Shown: piece after piece, positions 17,255 through 26,919 of the stretch
Layout: each line of letters opens with the position of its first letter
Position numbering within the stretch: the stretch's first letter is position 1
Assembly (NCBI GenBank): GCA_046328115.1
Contig: JAXLXE010000001.1
Coordinates: 2,356,001-2,420,000 of the forward strand
Direction: 5' to 3'
Length of the DNA: 64,000 nt
DNA from: JAXLXE01 sp046328115
Lineage (GTDB): Bacteria > Chloroflexota > UBA6077 > JACCZL01
The notes under the pieces: model-generated
Databases searched by the model: none
Told to the model about the DNA's origin: nothing
The model's input: only the letters and a program-made list of their open reading frames with translations
Translations under genes and position numbers: made by a program

Positions 17255-18205
17255 ATGATCGTCGTCATGTCCCCAGGCGCGGGCGCCAGCGCCACCGCCC
17301 AGGTCGTGCGCCAGGTCGAGGCGGGCGGGTTCGGCGCGTTCGTGTTCCACGGCGCGGAGCGAGACGTCATCGCGATCCTCGGCGACCCATCCGAGACCCT
17401 CGCCGCGAGCATCGCCACGTCAGCGGGCGTCGAGCGCGTGGACGCCACCACCCGCCCATACCGGCTCGCAAGCCGCGAGGTGAAACCAGAGGGTACGGTG
17501 ATCCCCATCGGGCGAGCTCACCTGGGGCGAGGCTTCACCATCATCGCGGGCTCGGCCGAGCCACGGCCGGCCCAGGAGCTTGTGGACCTGGCCGGCGCCG
17601 CGCGTCAGGATGGCGCCGATATCTTCTGGGTGGGGCGAGGGACCAGCGGCGACTGGCGGCGCGATCTGACGGGCGCGCTCGATGACATCCGCGAGTCAGT
17701 GGGGCTGCCGGTCCTGGTGGATGCCTGGGAACCCTCCGAGGTGGATCGGCTCAGCCGCCACGCGGATGCCCTTATGGTCCCTGCCCAGCAGATGGACGAC
17801 CGGCCGTTGCTGGCGGAACTGGGCCAGGGTGATCGACCCATCGTCATCTGCCGCGGCCACTCGTCCCGCATCGAAGAGTGGCTCATGGCAGCCGATCGTG
17901 CCATGCAGGCAGGGCTCCAGCAGGTCGCACTCTGTGAGCAGGGCATACGGACCTACGAGTCGGCGGTGCCCGCTACGCTCGACTTCGGCGCGATCGCCAT
18001 GGCCCGTCGCCTCACCCACCTTCCGCTCATCGCCAACGCCAGCCTGCCCGCCGCCCACCCAACCGAGCCGCCGGCGTTCGCTCTGGCCGCCGCGGCCGTG
18101 GGCGCCAACGCCGTCATCCTGGATCTCCAGGCCGCGCTGGATCTGCCCGCGCTGATCTCGAAGCTCAGGGCTATCGCAACCCACGCCGTAGCCACTCCGT
18201 CTTGA
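17255..18205 (+). CDS. DAHP synthase-like protein lacking the catalytic residues
   Basis: A 316-residue protein collinear with AroF-type (Thermotoga-like) 3-deoxy-7-phosphoheptulonate synthases: ferredoxin-like regulatory domain (MIVVMSPGA, AERDVIAILGD, RPYRLASRE; residues 1-75) and TIM barrel (FTIIAG through AVILDLQ). From family knowledge the barrel should read AGPCxVE, KPRTSPYSFQG, IGARNxQN, LLKRG, CERGIRT, DPSHxxGRRD and EVHPEPE. Here those sites read AGSAEPR, GRGTSGDWRRD, VPAQQMDD, VICRG, CEQGIRT, NASLPAAHPTE and DLQAALD. The metal-ligand Cys, His and Glu and the key lysines are gone while the scaffold is kept, so it is probably not a DAHP synthase. GAAGGAG precedes ATG 17255. Confidence 0.82.
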   Translation: MIVVMSPGAGASATAQVVRQVEAGGFGAFVFHGAERDVIAILGDPSETLAASIATSAGVERVDATTRPYRLASREVKPEGTVIPIGRAHLGRGFTIIAGSAEPRPAQELVDLAGAARQDGADIFWVGRGTSGDWRRDLTGALDDIRESVGLPVLVDAWEPSEVDRLSRHADALMVPAQQMDDRPLLAELGQGDRPIVICRGHSSRIEEWLMAADRAMQAGLQQVALCEQGIRTYESAVPATLDFGAIAMARRLTHLPLIANASLPAAHPTEPPAFALAAAAVGANAVILDLQAALDLPALISKLRAIATHAVATPS

Positions 18206-18349
18206 GGCAAGGTCCGGTTCGGTCTTAGCCCGACTCAGCCCCCACGAATGCCCCCGCCCGTACGACGCCTCCTGGAACGAGCCATCACGGCACAACCGGG
18301 GCGCCTCCACGCCGCTTCGCACAGATTCGCCGGCCTCGAGCACGTGGCT

Positions 18350-21300
18350 CTACGGCACTTCGATCGCGTCCGCATACACAATCCGCTCAACCCACTCCGG
18401 CTGCCCTAGCTCCGCATCGCCGCGCCAACGCTCGAGTTCGCGAATCGCAACGCGGAAGCGCTGCTTTGGCGCCGATGGGGCACCGGAGGGCAGACGAACC
18501 ACGCCACGCCAGCGCGTGGTGCTCACGTGCATCGGTTCAGCGAATGGGTCGGTGGTCGGCAAGACGGTGGACATCGACACCAGGCTCAATTCCGCATGCG
18601 CGTCCTTGGCCGAGGATGGCAACGGCAGCCAGGCCAGGGCGTCGTCAGTGGCCCCGGGCTCCGCGAGTGAGGGATCGAACACCTCGATATGGGCGGTTAC
18701 GCGCGGGGTTCCACGCAACAGGGTGCCCCCCGATGCATCGACAGCGCTGCTGAAAAGGCTGGGGCCTTCGACGCCGACGTGGATGTCGCGAGGTGAGTCG
18801 CTGTCGCGTTCTACGGTCGCGGTGCGGTCTGGGGCGAGCTGGGCGAAATCAGCCAGATACACGCGCGACAAGTACAACCCATCGATGGACATGGGCTGGT
18901 AGCGCGCAAGCGCCAGCCGCACGAAGGGGAAGTAGGCGTCCCTCCCGGTCGAGTCGATCCGCTCGGTCGTGTCCGGTCGGATCTCGATATCTGAGAACCA
19001 CAGATCTAGCGTCTTGTCGTACTCGACCGCGTGGCCCGCGACCGCCACCGTCGGGGCTCCTTCTTCACCCGCCAACTCGGCGAGCTGCAGTCCGCTCGTT
19101 GTGGTGTGGCTGCGTGGGAAGTTGTTCGCCGTGACGCGCGTATCCGGTCGATTTAGCGGAACGATGCCGGTCTCGCCGCTCACGGTCGGGTCGAGCCCCC
19201 AACGGGTGACATAGGGCAGCAAGCCACGCGACGGAGTCGCATGCTCGAGGTCTTCCCACGACACCCCGTCGGCGAACAAGACCCCGAGGAGCTCGCCTTG
19301 ACCCGATGACCACCAGGGCCGATTCAGATAGACACGCAGCCCGTTTCCGCGTCGCGTCCGGGTGATCCGAGACCCGTCATCCTCCGTGATCCACTCGAAG
19401 TATGGCACCACCGAGTGGACCGCCGGCGGGGACGGTCGCGCGCAGCTCAGAACGTCGACGGAGCGGCGCTTGTCAGGGGGCGTCTCCAGCGACGACTCCG
19501 CGTCGCCGACGGCCAGGCCGAAGAACTCGGCGTAGCGGCTGATGCCTATCGCGCTGTAGGTCACCCTGCGGTACCTGGTGTCGGGGAGGACGTGGGTGCG
19601 CGGATGGCCCGGGTCTTTGGTCCACAAGTACGTGGTAGGTTTGGCGTACTGGCCGACATGGTCGTAGGCGATGGTCCGCTTGTACACCGAGTGCTCCGTC
19701 GGGATGGCGTTGTCAAAGCTGGTGGTCGGATTGCCCGTCCCGGTGTCCACCCACTCGCGCCAACGCCCGACCAGCTCGACCTGTACGGTGCTCTTGTCGT
19801 CGACGGTGAGGTTGAACGCGACGCGAGCCGTGGCCGCGCCCGGATCACGCCCCAGGGCCAGCGGCACGCCGGAAACGATCGGCGCATGGAGCGGCCGGCG
19901 GACCGCATGAACGAACTCAATTCTGCGACGCGGGCAAAGGAGCCAAAGCTTGCCCTCAATGGCCAGACCGCGGAGCCAGTCAAGAGTCTCGCCGCCGTCA
20001 GCAATGCCGGCTGCCTCGCTCTCGATCCAGGACCACAGTCCCATGTGGTCGAGCGTCGGCGGGCCGGCTTGACCCGGCGTGGGCGGTTTTGGCACGGCGA
20101 TGTACGAGGCCAGGTACGCGTCGAGGACGCGAGCGGCCGGGATGCCGACTCGGATGGTCATCCCGTCCACGATCGCCGCCGTGGCGTCGGCGTTCTCGGA
20201 TAGCCCAAACAGCTCCAGTCGGCAGATCGAAGCTCCCGGCCAGCTTTGGGGGATGGCGAAGTCGACGGTCGCGAGAGTCTGGAACTCGGCTCCCCAAAAA
20301 AGCTCCCAACCGCGTGAACCTCGCTCGCGAGTGAAGAGTAGGGCGCCCGCGCCGGCGGGGTCGGCCGGATACGGCAGCGAGTCGAGTTGGGACACGATCG
20401 CCGATTCCTGCAGCGCGGCCTTCAGTGGACCTTCGCCCGTCGGCGCTTCCTTTAGGAGAGCTTTTTCTTCGAGCGTGTGCCAGAGGGCAGCACGGGCGCC
20501 GGCCGTCAAATGATCGAACATGCCGTGCTGCTCGGCGGTCTTGACGGCGCCACGTTCGGGGACGAGATGCCGCGCGGCGACGTCGGTCGTGATCGGCGCG
20601 GACGCGCCCTCGGAGCGCACGACGAGGGTGTCGGCGGTTTCGCCATCGCCCGGCGCGGAAGTCAAGAGGAGCGTGGGTGGGGGGATCGGGTCGAATCGCC
20701 CGTGGCGGATCGCGGCGGAGACGCCGCCGCGCACCGCCGACAGGTTGTCGGTATCAGGGGTGCCTGTTCGGGCCGTGGCCGCCTCGACGCTGAGGCTTTG
20801 GCCCGCCACGTCGACCGTCCGCGCGCGAAAGCGATAGCGGCGCCCGAAGCGCAAGCGTGGCAACGAACCCGGGAGGGCGCGGATGACGGAATCGAGCCCC
20901 GAGTCGGGCGCATCGATGGGCTCCTCTATCAGCGGCTCGCCGGCCTTCGCCCGCGCTGCCAGCGGCGCACCCGGGGCGCGAGCGACCAGGCTCCACCCAT
21001 TCCACTCGAAAAGGGACTCTTGGAGATACAGCTCTGTGGCCGGATCCTCGACGGGACCGTGCGACCGAATCGACGTCGACACGAAGCCCTCGTCCACCAC
21101 GTCGTCCACGCTGTTGCCCGTCCTGGTGAACAGGTGACCCGCCGTACGTTCGCACAGTGAGCGCCATTGCAAGCTCGTGTCGTCCCACACGTCGATGCGC
21201 AGTCCGCGCACGAGGTCGTCCGCGAACAACTCGGGCGAATCGCCGGCGTCGACGGCGGAATGGTGGCCTGCAATTGCCGCCTGATGCGCCGTGAACTGCT

Positions 21301-22450
21301 CCGCGCGATTGGACCGGATGATCGAGATGCCGCCGGTTCGAAGCGTGGGCACCATCGCGGTACTCGGCGTGTCCTGGCTGTTGAACGCCTGCATCCGCTG
21401 GAGCGTGGTCACGAACTCGGTGATCTTCATCCCGCCACCGTCCACGTCGACGCCCAACGTGCTGAAGGAGTCCGGCTGGTGGAGTGCCAACAACCCGCTG
21501 TCGACCGCCGCGTCATTGGCAACGGCGCGGAATGCCGAGCTGCTGACGGTCACGCGAGTTCGTGGACAGACGTCCAGCTTGGGCCCGGCCACGGTGACCA
21601 CCGGATCCGACTCGCTGGTCCAGTCGACCCGAACCGACACGTGGGTGATGGTCGATAGATCCACACTCGGGACGCGCACGTGCAGGTGGTGGATGAGGCC
21701 GAGTAGCTCGGCGAGGTGGGGGTGGTTTCCCAGCATCGATAGCATCGCGTGGAAGTCGAGCGTCGGGATCTTCAACGGCGCATCGCTCGGCTGCGAGGTG
21801 GACCCGCTGGGCGGGAGGTAGAACCGTAGCAACCTCACCAGCTCGCGTTGAAGCGCCAGGCGGTCCGCGGGTACCGGCTCGCCGTGCTCAACTGCCAGCT
21901 TCGATTCGGCGTGGGCGTCGGACAGCCGTGCGAAGTCGGACAGACCTTCCGGTTGCTGCTTCCCGATCCAGCGACGCGCGGACCGCCCATATCGCTCGGG
22001 GGACAGCAACCAGTCGACAGGCGGATACGTCGGACCCCGCGCGCCCACCTGGCCCCACAGCCGGCGCACTTCGTCGTGGATCGCCTCCGCGGAGAAACTG
22101 TGAACGGTTCGCGCGCCGAGATCGACCGGCAAGAATGGTTCCAGCGGAGTCGCGGTTGAGAACAGCGCGTCCCAGAGGTCCTGCCGCATGGTCGGGCTCA
22201 CGCGTATCACCTGGGGCGGGCCCACGACAATTGACAGCGGGCCCTGGTGCAGCACCACGCTGAATGTCAGGTCGTGGGCCGGCCAGTGCACGAAATCGGG
22301 AAATGGCGCCAGGTCGTCGACGCCCGCCTGGGGCTCGAGTCGCGGCCCCACATGGACCCACAGGTTTAGTCGACGTGGCTGGCCGGGCGTCGCGGGGGTG
22401 AGACCGCGCGGCAGCGCAGTCCAGACGATTCGTTGTCGATTGGCTGGCAT
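18350..22450 (-). CDS. Giant protein of unknown function (1366 aa), second of a pair
   Basis: I do not recognise this 1366-residue protein. It has no signal peptide, no membrane segment, no P-loop and few cysteines. It reads as a soluble, beta-rich multidomain chain with many Trp/Tyr positions. Notable segments: RLRFGRRYRFRARTVDVAGQ (fibronectin-like) at about two fifths, a Trp-rich part with NRPWWSSGQGELLGVLF, ATPSRGLLPYVTRWGLDP, and near the C terminus YFPFVRLALARYQPMSIDG then LSRVYLADFAQLAPDRTA. The start is ATG 22450, with GGGAGGAG overlapping the stop (22455) of the upstream 990-aa gene, so the two are translationally coupled. Codon choice looks more mixed than in neighbours, suggesting transfer. 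A structural or surface/contractile-machine part is possible but unproven. Confidence 0.75.
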   Translation of the reverse strand: MPANRQRIVWTALPRGLTPATPGQPRRLNLWVHVGPRLEPQAGVDDLAPFPDFVHWPAHDLTFSVVLHQGPLSIVVGPPQVIRVSPTMRQDLWDALFSTATPLEPFLPVDLGARTVHSFSAEAIHDEVRRLWGQVGARGPTYPPVDWLLSPERYGRSARRWIGKQQPEGLSDFARLSDAHAESKLAVEHGEPVPADRLALQRELVRLLRFYLPPSGSTSQPSDAPLKIPTLDFHAMLSMLGNHPHLAELLGLIHHLHVRVPSVDLSTITHVSVRVDWTSESDPVVTVAGPKLDVCPRTRVTVSSSAFRAVANDAAVDSGLLALHQPDSFSTLGVDVDGGGMKITEFVTTLQRMQAFNSQDTPSTAMVPTLRTGGISIIRSNRAEQFTAHQAAIAGHHSAVDAGDSPELFADDLVRGLRIDVWDDTSLQWRSLCERTAGHLFTRTGNSVDDVVDEGFVSTSIRSHGPVEDPATELYLQESLFEWNGWSLVARAPGAPLAARAKAGEPLIEEPIDAPDSGLDSVIRALPGSLPRLRFGRRYRFRARTVDVAGQSLSVEAATARTGTPDTDNLSAVRGGVSAAIRHGRFDPIPPPTLLLTSAPGDGETADTLVVRSEGASAPITTDVAARHLVPERGAVKTAEQHGMFDHLTAGARAALWHTLEEKALLKEAPTGEGPLKAALQESAIVSQLDSLPYPADPAGAGALLFTRERGSRGWELFWGAEFQTLATVDFAIPQSWPGASICRLELFGLSENADATAAIVDGMTIRVGIPAARVLDAYLASYIAVPKPPTPGQAGPPTLDHMGLWSWIESEAAGIADGGETLDWLRGLAIEGKLWLLCPRRRIEFVHAVRRPLHAPIVSGVPLALGRDPGAATARVAFNLTVDDKSTVQVELVGRWREWVDTGTGNPTTSFDNAIPTEHSVYKRTIAYDHVGQYAKPTTYLWTKDPGHPRTHVLPDTRYRRVTYSAIGISRYAEFFGLAVGDAESSLETPPDKRRSVDVLSCARPSPPAVHSVVPYFEWITEDDGSRITRTRRGNGLRVYLNRPWWSSGQGELLGVLFADGVSWEDLEHATPSRGLLPYVTRWGLDPTVSGETGIVPLNRPDTRVTANNFPRSHTTTSGLQLAELAGEEGAPTVAVAGHAVEYDKTLDLWFSDIEIRPDTTERIDSTGRDAYFPFVRLALARYQPMSIDGLYLSRVYLADFAQLAPDRTATVERDSDSPRDIHVGVEGPSLFSSAVDASGGTLLRGTPRVTAHIEVFDPSLAEPGATDDALAWLPLPSSAKDAHAELSLVSMSTVLPTTDPFAEPMHVSTTRWRGVVRLPSGAPSAPKQRFRVAIRELERWRGDAELGQPEWVERIVYADAIEVP

Positions 22451-22454
22451 CTCG

Positions 22455-25427
22455 CTACTCCTCCCCGGCAAATGCGGCCCAGTATTCGTCCCAGTCCGCG
22501 GCGCTGACCGACTCCTTGAAGGTCGGGTCGGCACTCGGGCCCGGAAACTGGCGTCGGACCTCGAAGGACACTGACTTGCTAAAGAAGGCCAGTTCCACCT
22601 CGACGCTGATCGTGGCCATGCCCTCGATGAGTTTGGCCGCAAAGACATACGACAAGCTGATGCGTATCTCGGTGTTGATCGCCACGATGCCGAGAAACTC
22701 GAGGGCGCCGGTCGCCCGAAGGTGCCCGGCCAGTGCGATCTCCTCAGGCGGGCCCATCTTCCACGACCAGTACACGCCCGCCAGGACGGCCACACCGCCG
22801 CTGGCAACGCCCACGTCGAACGCGACGCTGCCGCCAAACTCGATCTGTGCCTCGAGCTGCTCGAGGCCGTCGAGACCCAGCGCCAGCGCCAGGAACGCCG
22901 TCCCGGAAAAGCCAGAGACGGTCACCGTGCAGGGCGCGCCGCGCTCGCTGAAATTGAACCGCAAGCGCGCGGGCTGGTCGGTGAACGGTACGGCCAGCGC
23001 CGCGCCGAATGAGAGGTTCGCCAGGGCGAAGACGCCGATCGCGACGTCGGGCAGCGGTAGTTGGAATCCGGCGCGGATGCCGGTCGTGTCCACCGTCACG
23101 GCGGGCGGGTTGTCGAATCCGTTCAGCGGAATGAGCCGTCGCAGCGGATTGAGGAACTCCAGTGGCCCACCGAACTGGATACCAGCGTCATCGGCGAGCA
23201 TCGCGGCCACCTGTGGCTTCTGGCCGGCGAGTGCGAGAAACCTCAGGTTCTGGAATGGCAATCCGACCAGGACGGGGCCGCCAAAGCCGATCTGGAAGTG
23301 CTCGATGACGCCCGTGATGTTCACCGCTGGCGGCTTGCCAGGCTCGGCGGTCACGCTCATGTTGATGACGAGCGACGGGGTCGTGCTGCCGTACTTACGG
23401 AACACCCCGACCTCTTTGAGCGATGGATTCCACGTGAATGCGGTGCGAGCCAGCTGTTGGTCCGACGGCTCGAATGTGCGAATGGTCGGCGCGGTCGAGA
23501 CGTCCGCCAGCAACGTGCCCAAATCGATCGAGCCGAGAATCTTGGCACCGGCGAGCACTGACGTCATGTCGATCGGCGGCGGGTTGCCGGTCGCCACATC
23601 CGTCGCGGCGGCGCCGCCGACGACGCCGTTGGCGCGCGAGATACCGTCCAGGGACATGTTGGGCGTCACCACACCGCCCGCCTGGTCAGAGCGGCCGCTG
23701 AATCCGAGCGCGACCGGAGCCGCCAGTCGCAGGAACGCGGCCGATTCGCTCTCGACGAACAGTTCCTGACCTTTGGCTCGGTAGCGCGCACCGTACGTGA
23801 CCTGCCGACTGGTCTGCTGGACGCCGAGGCGCTCGAGCGCGGGGATGTCGATCGTCGCGCGCTCCATCACGGGCAGCAGGGGCAACTCGCTCGTCTCGCC
23901 GGGAGACTCGTGTTTGAGCATCACGTCGAAGACGACGGATTGGGTGGGGAAGTCCGTGTCTCCCGGGTTGTCTTGAGGCACAAAGGCGACAGCGGCACCT
24001 TCGAGTGCCGCGCTACGCCGCGGTTCGGTTTCCTTCGCAGTGTACGCCGCCCTGGCGGCGATGGGATCGATCGTGGAACCAGTTCCGGGCACCTTGACGA
24101 ACATCATCGGCAGAGCAAAATTCAATTCCCTGCCCCGATGGTCGACGACTGTCACCAGGAAATCGACGTCACGATTCTCGACTCGGACCCAACGGCACGC
24201 GCCGTCGTTGGGATCAAGTGGTCGTGTCCGCAGTGTACGCAGCGTGGCCGAGACGAACGGCATGTGCGCACCATGCGGCTGGACACCATCCGGCCCGGCG
24301 TGGACCACGTCGGTAGCTGAGAAGTCGCGGCGCGGCTTGGTCACGACGATGAACTGCCGTTTCGTCAGGATCGCCGACAGCGGCGATTCCACGTTCGCAC
24401 GGCTGAGCGGAGAGGCGAACGATCCGAATCGCCGTTCGCTCACGGTGACTAACGACGCCTTGTGCCCGAACGGCAAGAGATAGCCCCGCTCTACCACCTC
24501 GACGTAGTGCTCGCGGCCCATGGTCATCGCGGTCGACCATCGTTCCAGGCCGCCGCTGCCGGCGACCGGCTCCGGGTTTTCCCAGGTCCCAGTGGCGCGG
24601 AGCCAACCGCCCAGCGCGCTCACGAGCAGTTGGGATACCTCCGCAGGACTCTGCGCGGTCTTGCTGACGAGTTGCTTGCGCTGGTCGGCGGTCAAGCTTA
24701 GGCTGCCGTCTGGAATTCCGGCCGCACTCTTGATCCCGACATCTCGGCTGCGCGCGAACACGAGATCGCGCGTCGAGCTGGCGGAGGCAAAGTTGGGTCC
24801 CGCTCGCCAGAGCGCCGCCCGCGACAGCGGCCCCGACGGGAGGCCCGTCGCCCACCAATCGGGCCGCTCGGGAAGCGTTGCGATCATGCGAAACGGAATC
24901 TCCAGATTGGTCCGCGCAGACGCCCGGATCGGGTCGCCCGGCGCGGTGGGGCTCCACCCCGTCCAATCCAAGAGCGCCGAGAGGGTCAGCGGCATCGAGT
25001 CCACCTCGTCGGGGACGCGGAAGCCGAGCCGCACTGGTCCGCCGACGACCGATCGCACGGGAAGAACGGCCGAGGACGCAGAATTCGAGGACAGGTGGAG
25101 CGCTCCGCGCACCGGGTGGGTGACCTCTTCCGTGACGACTTGCGGCGGCAAGTGCACAATCACGTACGCCGGGATGTTCGCGCGCCGGCGAACCAAGGCC
25201 GGCGGCGTACTACCCCACGGGTTGGCAAGCCGGAGATTCAGGAATTCGAACCGGGCGACGAAGAGGTCGGCGGCGCGGACGACCAGACGGTCGCTGTGGG
25301 GCGTGTCGCCCGGGCGCAGCTTCAGCCTCTTCCGCAGCGCCGCCAGATCCACCGCTGGCTTCGGGACCAATTGCTCGATGCCCGCGCCGGCCTTGAGTAT
25401 GGCGCGCGGGTTGACGGACGAACTCAT
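22455..25427 (-). CDS. Giant protein of unknown function (990 aa), first of a pair
   Basis: A 990-residue protein that I cannot assign. There is no signal peptide. The first ~150 residues include LRKRLKLRPGDTPHSDRLVVRAADLFVARF. The middle contains EHYVEVVERGYLLPFGHKA and ADVVHA-like strands. The last ~300 residues are strongly beta-patterned with alternating hydrophobics and glycines (HFQIGFGGPVLVGLPFQNL, EFGGSVAFDVGVASGGVAV, GALEFLGIVAINTEIRISLS), followed by an acidic tail SAADWDEYWAAFAGEE. This ending suggests a beta-helix, barrel or layered-sheet domain. The start is ATG 25427 with GGGGAGG 5 nt upstream. Its stop overlaps the ribosome site of the 1366-aa gene, so they form a two-gene unit. 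Confidence 0.75.
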   Translation of the reverse strand: MSSSVNPRAILKAGAGIEQLVPKPAVDLAALRKRLKLRPGDTPHSDRLVVRAADLFVARFEFLNLRLANPWGSTPPALVRRRANIPAYVIVHLPPQVVTEEVTHPVRGALHLSSNSASSAVLPVRSVVGGPVRLGFRVPDEVDSMPLTLSALLDWTGWSPTAPGDPIRASARTNLEIPFRMIATLPERPDWWATGLPSGPLSRAALWRAGPNFASASSTRDLVFARSRDVGIKSAAGIPDGSLSLTADQRKQLVSKTAQSPAEVSQLLVSALGGWLRATGTWENPEPVAGSGGLERWSTAMTMGREHYVEVVERGYLLPFGHKASLVTVSERRFGSFASPLSRANVESPLSAILTKRQFIVVTKPRRDFSATDVVHAGPDGVQPHGAHMPFVSATLRTLRTRPLDPNDGACRWVRVENRDVDFLVTVVDHRGRELNFALPMMFVKVPGTGSTIDPIAARAAYTAKETEPRRSAALEGAAVAFVPQDNPGDTDFPTQSVVFDVMLKHESPGETSELPLLPVMERATIDIPALERLGVQQTSRQVTYGARYRAKGQELFVESESAAFLRLAAPVALGFSGRSDQAGGVVTPNMSLDGISRANGVVGGAAATDVATGNPPPIDMTSVLAGAKILGSIDLGTLLADVSTAPTIRTFEPSDQQLARTAFTWNPSLKEVGVFRKYGSTTPSLVINMSVTAEPGKPPAVNITGVIEHFQIGFGGPVLVGLPFQNLRFLALAGQKPQVAAMLADDAGIQFGGPLEFLNPLRRLIPLNGFDNPPAVTVDTTGIRAGFQLPLPDVAIGVFALANLSFGAALAVPFTDQPARLRFNFSERGAPCTVTVSGFSGTAFLALALGLDGLEQLEAQIEFGGSVAFDVGVASGGVAVLAGVYWSWKMGPPEEIALAGHLRATGALEFLGIVAINTEIRISLSYVFAAKLIEGMATISVEVELAFFSKSVSFEVRRQFPGPSADPTFKESVSAADWDEYWAAFAGEE

Positions 25428-25740
25428 ACACACCTCCCCGGGGTCCACGCGAGACCCACCCACGTCGGCGGAAAATCAGCGCATCAATGTGCCTCCATAT
25501 CGGCTATCATCCAACCTACGCGAATGGACAAGAGATCGTCAACTCTGAGCCCAAGACCGCCATCCTGCCCTCATGGCCAACGGGTGGTGTCCGCGCATCC
25601 GCGACATCCACGTAACTAATTGCGCGCGGCGGCGCCCCCGAGCATGCTACGTCTGCCCAAGCAACGCCCTGATTGATCAGCGCGTGATCGCGGTGATAGC
25701 CCATCACGCCGGGGTATTCGCGCGTTGCTTCCGGCGACTA
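25428..25740. other. Intergenic region upstream of the giant gene pair
   Basis: About 310 bp. It should carry the promoter of the two large minus-strand genes and the end of the amidohydrolase transcript. It is visibly more AT-rich than its surroundings (for example around 25485-25555), but I see no clear -35/-10 pair, coding frame or repeat. Confidence 0.4.
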
Positions 25741-26871
25741 CTAGACCACGTCGGCCGACACGAATACCCCCGCCCTCACGACGCCCACGGGCACCAGCCG
25801 CTGCGAGATTTCCCGCGGCACGCCGTCCACGTCCCGCAGCGTGAAACTGCCCTCCTCCAGTCGTAGCAGCGTGGCGTCACCAGACGCGCCCACCGCTAGC
25901 GATCCGAGGTCCGGCCGTCGGATCGCCCGGGCGGGGTTCACCGTCATCGCCGCCACGGCGATCTCCAGCGGCACGCCAAAGCTCATCAGCATGGAGGCCA
26001 TCCGCGGCATGCCAAATGTGGGATCCGCCGCCGTGGTCTGGGTGATATCGGTGGCCAGGCTGTCTGGCAGGAAGCTCTGCTCCACCGCCGCTCGCAGCAC
26101 GTTGAACCCCACGTGGTTCCGCCCGTGCGCCGCGTCGAACAGCACACCCCGCTCCCGGGCCTCGAACGCCTCCGGGATCACCCTCCCATCGGAACCCAGG
26201 ATACCGTGCTTGCGGGGCGTCAGCGTGTGCGTGACCACGTCGCCCGCCTGCAGGTGGGGCAGCACCTGCCCGAGCGGCTCGCCGGAGTCGCCGATGTGGA
26301 CCATCACCGGGAGCCCGGTGGCGTCCGCCGCCTGTCGCAGCGCCCGCAGCACCGGCAGGCAGGTGCCGCCGCACACGTACGTGCTCAGCCGACCCTTGAA
26401 CCCCACGATCAGGTCGGGGTACTCCCGGGCCGCCTGGATCGCGCCCTCCGGATCCACCCAGTGCGCGATCAGCAGCTCGCCCACCCGCAGATCCACCTGG
26501 CCGATTGACGAGAGGTTCAGCCAGGCCAGCGCCCTCGCCTGTTTCCGCTCAACCGTCTGCCGAAAGGCTCGGATCGTCCGCCAGCCAGCGCTGCCGCCAT
26601 CCACGGTCGTCGTGGTTCCGCGCAGCAGCCCGTGCTGGTCCGCGTCGGAGCCCTCGCCCACGGTGTCAAACACGTGGCTGTGCAGGTCTACGATGCCTGG
26701 GATCACGTAGCAGCCAGTGGCGTCCACCGCGTAGTCAGCGGCGGCCGCGTCCACGCGCTCCGCCACTTCGGCCACCCGCTCGCCATTGAATGCCACGTCG
26801 TACCGCCCCGCGCGCCCCGTGGCCGGATCGATCAGGTAGCCACCGCGCACGACAACCGAGAATCGCGCCAT
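25741..26871 (-). CDS. Amidohydrolase/deacetylase-family metallohydrolase
   Basis: A 376-residue cytoplasmic TIM-barrel amidohydrolase of the dihydroorotase/EF_0837-like branch. The N-terminal metal site is in IPGIVDLHSHVFD, then DQHGLLRGTTTTVDGGSAGW, the metal-bridging Lys region DLIVGFKGRLS, a His-bearing PVMVHIGDSGEP and DVVTHTLTP, and FDAAHGRNHVGF. A composite beta-sandwich is formed from the ends (YDVAFNGERVAEV, GDATLLRLEEG). Substrate unknown; close families act on N-acyl amino acids or cyclic amides. It stands alone, about 50 bp downstream of a Uma2-type gene on the same strand. Confidence 0.87.
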   Translation of the reverse strand: MARFSVVVRGGYLIDPATGRAGRYDVAFNGERVAEVAERVDAAAADYAVDATGCYVIPGIVDLHSHVFDTVGEGSDADQHGLLRGTTTTVDGGSAGWRTIRAFRQTVERKQARALAWLNLSSIGQVDLRVGELLIAHWVDPEGAIQAAREYPDLIVGFKGRLSTYVCGGTCLPVLRALRQAADATGLPVMVHIGDSGEPLGQVLPHLQAGDVVTHTLTPRKHGILGSDGRVIPEAFEARERGVLFDAAHGRNHVGFNVLRAAVEQSFLPDSLATDITQTTAADPTFGMPRMASMLMSFGVPLEIAVAAMTVNPARAIRRPDLGSLAVGASGDATLLRLEEGSFTLRDVDGVPREISQRLVPVGVVRAGVFVSADVV

Positions 26872-26919
26872 CCACCGCCTCCCACGTGAGGCCCCCAGTG
26901 TACGCCAGCCCGGGCCCGC

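Noticed and set aside
22451..22837. N-terminal extension of the 1366-residue protein
   Set aside because: It would overlap 380 bp of the upstream giant gene and reads as Arg/Ser-rich shadow sequence. ATG 22450 has an excellent ribosome site.
18350..25427. Prophage or integrative element carrying the giant gene pair
   Set aside because: No integrase, terminase, portal, tail or attachment-site repeats were seen in or around it.
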